Below, piece by piece: positions 60,844 to 64,000 of a stretch of DNA of 64,000 bases. Position numbers and translations under genes: made by a program. The first letter of the stretch is position 1; every line of letters begins with the position of its first letter. The stretch is taken from the NCBI GenBank assembly GCA_002631855.1, contig NTLF01000014.1, positions 671,951 to 735,950 on the forward strand, given 5' to 3'. A model generated the notes under the pieces. That model had not been told where the DNA came from. It made no database searches and worked only from the letters and a program-made list of their open reading frames with translations. The DNA comes from Zunongwangia sp. ESRF-bin46 (GTDB lineage Bacteria > Bacteroidota > Bacteroidia > Flavobacteriales > Flavobacteriaceae).

Positions 60844-62328
60844 ATGTTAGACCAATCATTTTCATCTAAATCATTTCAAGAAATATTCGATAAAGAAAAT
60901 CGAAAAGGAATTAATGTTGAAAAAAGATTCAAAGAAGATTTTGTGGATTCTTTAGCTAAAGTTGGGGAATTAAAAAATATTAGGAAACAAATACAACAAG
61001 AAACAGATTTTGATGCAAAAAAGCTGCTTTATACTGAAAAGAAAAAATTAAAAAAAGAAAGGCATGCACTTGTTTCAGGTGTTTTAGATACGGTTGCTGA
61101 TGAAATTAATTCCCATACTATCAATTTGGAATTAGGAGGTAATTACGGAGGCCAGAGTTATGTATTTGAAAAAAATGTCCATAATTTTTTTATCTCTAAA
61201 AAAGTTCAAGACAATATAAACAAGACTTATAATGTAAAGCAATCATCAAGATATGCTATATTAAGTGAATTGTTAAATTTATTGGAAGACAACTTTCCTA
61301 AATATGTTATCCGTACAGACATTAAAAGTTTTTACGAATCAATTCCTCAAAAGAAATTATTGAACAAAATTGATAGTGATTATTTGTTGAGTATTAAAAC
61401 AAAAAAGTTTATCCATCAAATTTTCACAAGCTATAATAGTTTGACCGGACAGACAAATCCTGAAATAGCAAAAGGTGTTCCACGAGGTGTTGGTATAAGT
61501 GCCTATTTATCTGAACTCTTTATGAGAAGGATAGATAATAAAATTAGGGAACTTGATGATTTAGTTTACTACGCAAGGTATGTAGATGATATAGTTGCTA
61601 TTTTCGTTCCTAAATCTAAAAATATTGAACCTGATCAATTAATTGGTTATAAAACTAAACTAACAAATTTAATAACAAGTGAAGAACTTGTTTTGAATGT
61701 TAAAAAAACAGAAGAGTATAACCTTTTAGAAGGAATTTTTGATTTAAGATTTAATGACAATAATCCTAATTTCGTTTGCAAAACAATTCAATATTTAGGT
61801 TATGATATAGGAAGTGTAATTACATATAAACCTAACGGCAGTATAAAAAGTAAAGATTTAAGTGTTGGGCTTTCAAAAACTAAAATTGATAAGTATTTCA
61901 AAAAAATCAAATTATCATTTCAGCATTTCGAAAAGAAAAAGAAACACAACAGAAAGAATGCTTTTAAATTATTATCAGCTCGGATCAATTATCTCACTTC
62001 AAATACAAAATTGAGAAATAACAAGGATAAAGTTTTTGTTGGCATATATTATTCTAATCCATTTTTGAACAATAATGTATCTCTTCAAAAACTTCAAACA
62101 AGGCTTAAATGGCATATCAATAGAGCTGGATTAACAACTGATGAAAAGAAAACAATGCTTAAGTATTCTTTTGCAGAAGGGTTTAAGAAGAAAACATTTC
62201 AAGTATTGCCATTAAAAAATAAAAAATATAAAAGCCATAACAGAAAACGAAATGATGTAAATAATCAGAATAACAAAGGGGTATTACAATTTGGCATTGC
62301 TGAAATCAATTCAATTTGGAAAAGATGA
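60844..62328 (+). CDS. drt3a: Defence reverse transcriptase Drt3a (UG3 type)
   Basis: 494 residues. RT motifs: the first catalytic Asp159 is in YVIRTDIKSFYESIP, the NTP-selecting region is GVPRGVGISAYLSELF (211-226), and the active-site YVDD is at 246-249 (ARYVDDIVAIF). The N-terminus MLDQSFSSKSFQEIFDKENRKG matches UG3-type proteins as I recall them. The second RT starts by ATGA overlap. In DRT3 this RT makes one DNA strand using the ncRNA as template. The C-terminus is basic. Confidence 0.85.
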   Translation: MLDQSFSSKSFQEIFDKENRKGINVEKRFKEDFVDSLAKVGELKNIRKQIQQETDFDAKKLLYTEKKKLKKERHALVSGVLDTVADEINSHTINLELGGNYGGQSYVFEKNVHNFFISKKVQDNINKTYNVKQSSRYAILSELLNLLEDNFPKYVIRTDIKSFYESIPQKKLLNKIDSDYLLSIKTKKFIHQIFTSYNSLTGQTNPEIAKGVPRGVGISAYLSELFMRRIDNKIRELDDLVYYARYVDDIVAIFVPKSKNIEPDQLIGYKTKLTNLITSEELVLNVKKTEEYNLLEGIFDLRFNDNNPNFVCKTIQYLGYDIGSVITYKPNGSIKSKDLSVGLSKTKIDKYFKKIKLSFQHFEKKKKHNRKNAFKLLSARINYLTSNTKLRNNKDKVFVGIYYSNPFLNNNVSLQKLQTRLKWHINRAGLTTDEKKTMLKYSFAEGFKKKTFQVLPLKNKKYKSHNRKRNDVNNQNNKGVLQFGIAEINSIWKR

Positions 62329-64000
62329 GAAGAAAATCAGGGCATAATATAGGATATAAGAAGGAAAGAGTTGTTCTTTCAGATATATTACCTTACGAGG
62401 TTCCACCATTTTTTTCAAATAGGCATTTTCACAATTTTTTAGTCAAAAACAAAGTAGTTATTAATGAAAGTAATAGGGCTATTCAGTTTAAAAAAGACAA
62501 TTCAGGTGTATTAAAAAAATTGATTCAGACTCTTTTTGGAATTCCAGATAATGTAAATTTCATTACTGATACAAATTTTGATTATTTTAAGTTTAATGAA
62601 AAAGCTTTCGATAAGGTTTTTCTAACAATTCCTTTTAAATTCAAGATAACCCATAAAGACAATGATTACAGAGAATTAACTGTAATCCATCCAATAAATC
62701 AACTTTACTTGGTAGGTTTTTATGAAAAGTATAAAAATACAATTCTATACAATACAAAGTTGAGCAGGTTTTCTTTGAGAAAACCAAGTAAAGTTTCTTC
62801 TTTAAAGTATTTCAAAGACAACACTAATAAAAAGAAGAAGTCAAAAAATCAAGATATAGAAATAATAGAAACAAGTGATAAGGAATATACTAGCTTGAAA
62901 ACCTTCTTTTCTTATCAGAAATACAGCAATATTTATGAGTTTTATGAATCATACGAGTATCAAAGGGCAGAAAAACGTTTTGATAATTTGATGAAATTTG
63001 ATGTTTCAAGATGTTTTGATAGTATTTATACACATTCTCTTTCCTGGGCATTATCTAATAAGAAAATTGTAAAGGATAATTTATTAACAAATAAGGATTC
63101 GTTTAGTGGTAAGTTTGATCGAGTAATGCAGCAAATGAACTACAATGAAACAAATGGTATTATAATTGGTCCAGAGTTTTCAAGAATATTTGCTGAACTT
63201 ATTTTGCAAAGAATAGATAAAAATGTTGAAAAAGAATTATATAAAAAAGGTTATAAATACAAGGAGGATTATGATATTTATAGATATGTAGATGATTTTT
63301 TTGTTTTTTACAACGATGATAAAATTAAATCGGAAATTTTAAACTTATACAAAATCAAGCTACAAGAATACAATCTGTTTTTTAATGACTCTAAAACTAA
63401 AATTCTTCCTAAACCAATCATAACAAATATTACGATTGCCAAGGAGGAAATCAGAAAATTGATTGAACATTCAATGATTTTTCAGTTTTATGATTCAGAA
63501 ATGAAAAAACAAATTGGCTTAAAATATTATTCAGCCAAAGATATTATTACTAACTATAAAGCTATTTTAGCCAAAACTGAAACAAGTTACAAAGATTTAC
63601 AAAATTACTTTTTGGCAATTATTTTCAACAAGCTCAAAAGTTTAATAAAAAAGATACAAGAAGAACAGGAAGCGGTACTTCACTTGTATGTTCAGAAACG
63701 TGATACAGAAATAAAATTAGATGATGCTGAAGAAAATGAAAAACCCAAACATCAAGAAAAATTAGATGAAATTTTTGAAGAAATAAAAGAACAAGAGAAA
63801 GAATTAAAGTCATATCAAAATCAATTATTTAAGAATATTAATGAAATAATTGAATTAACATTTTTTATTTATTCTGTTCTTCCAAGGGTAACCTATTCAA
63901 TTAAAGTTTGCCATATATTATTTAGAATTATTGACTTTATTAAAAACCAGGAGCGTACAAAACAAAGCTATTTGGTTAAAGTCCCAAATGCAAGTACTGA
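62325..64000 (+). CDS. drt3b: Defence reverse transcriptase Drt3b (UG8 type), cut by the window end
   Basis: 558 codons are visible from ATG 62325, open at the edge. The first catalytic motif is KFDVSRCFDSIYTHSLSWAL (about 224-243), then NGIIIGPEFSRIFAELILQR, and the YVDD box is at about 321-324 (YRYVDDFFVFY). The C-terminal half has a long charged coiled region before ITYS-like sequence. The family is UG8. In DRT3 it is paired with UG3 and reported to add the complementary strand without a nucleic-acid template. Its gene overlaps drt3a by 4 nt. Confidence 0.85.
   Translation, partial: MRRKSGHNIGYKKERVVLSDILPYEVPPFFSNRHFHNFLVKNKVVINESNRAIQFKKDNSGVLKKLIQTLFGIPDNVNFITDTNFDYFKFNEKAFDKVFLTIPFKFKITHKDNDYRELTVIHPINQLYLVGFYEKYKNTILYNTKLSRFSLRKPSKVSSLKYFKDNTNKKKKSKNQDIEIIETSDKEYTSLKTFFSYQKYSNIYEFYESYEYQRAEKRFDNLMKFDVSRCFDSIYTHSLSWALSNKKIVKDNLLTNKDSFSGKFDRVMQQMNYNETNGIIIGPEFSRIFAELILQRIDKNVEKELYKKGYKYKEDYDIYRYVDDFFVFYNDDKIKSEILNLYKIKLQEYNLFFNDSKTKILPKPIITNITIAKEEIRKLIEHSMIFQFYDSEMKKQIGLKYYSAKDIITNYKAILAKTETSYKDLQNYFLAIIFNKLKSLIKKIQEEQEAVLHLYVQKRDTEIKLDDAEENEKPKHQEKLDEIFEEIKEQEKELKSYQNQLFKNINEIIELTFFIYSVLPRVTYSIKVCHILFRIIDFIKNQERTKQSYLVKVPNAST

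Noticed and set aside
1-64000. CRISPR array or Cas genes
   Set aside because: No regularly spaced direct repeats and no Cas-like protein were seen.

Overview
The window looks like a chromosomal segment of a marine-type Flavobacteriaceae (phylum Bacteroidota). The reasons are: AT-rich DNA; -7 boxes of the form TAnnTTTG ahead of many genes; two proteins with type IX secretion (T9SS) C-terminal sorting domains; a DNA polymerase III alpha subunit fused to a proofreading exonuclease; and a TrxR-like ferredoxin reductase next to a ferredoxin.

Region 1 (about 1-22,530) is ordinary core genome. It holds a truncated LuxE-like acyl-protein synthetase, a T9SS cargo protein, a PhoB/PhoR-like two-component pair, a glycosyltransferase, trmB, a LysE-type exporter followed directly by an alkyltransferase-like protein, mrp plus a NifU-like scaffold, ferredoxin reductase plus ferredoxin, a lipoprotein SGNH hydrolase, a metallophosphoesterase, a DUF3050 protein, glutaryl-CoA dehydrogenase, the rpsP-rimM-trmN operon, a DUF2383 protein, dnaE, trxA, clpP and a DUF58 protein.

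Region 2 begins at tRNA-Asp (22,601-22,674) and is accessory to the end of the window. First comes a secretion/polymorphic-toxin block (23,034-32,507): a T9SS repeat protein, an SpvB/RHS-like protein, and an RHS core protein with a novel C-terminal tail followed by a small multi-pass membrane protein (candidate immunity). Next is a stretch of decay and orphan genes (32,600-42,650): a broken XRE regulator, an HTH-TM-SH3 protein, a 1270-residue protein with a possible nuclease-like N-terminus, a wrecked AbiE toxin-antitoxin locus and a small PD-(D/E)xK-like protein. Then comes a mobilisable-element module (42,650-47,760) with an excisionase-like HTH, MobC and a MobA relaxase, a putative oriT, and several palindromic operators, but no integrase.

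Region 3 (49,200-64,000) is a dense same-strand defence island. It contains a controller-like XRE gene; a type I restriction-modification operon hsdM-hsdS-(two extra genes)-hsdR, where one extra gene looks like a proteasome/HslV-type Ntn hydrolase; an Mrr-like nuclease; two tiny genes with a membrane or hydrophobic segment; two consecutive TIR-domain genes with a three-TM membrane protein (a candidate Thoeris-like system); a decayed DUF1508 gene; a structured intergenic region that may encode an RNA; and two consecutive reverse transcriptases recognised as a DRT type 3 pair (drt3a, and drt3b cut by the window end).

The most interesting leads are the TIR-TIR-TM cassette, the Ntn-hydrolase-like protein inside the type I operon, and the hairpin-rich leader in front of drt3a.
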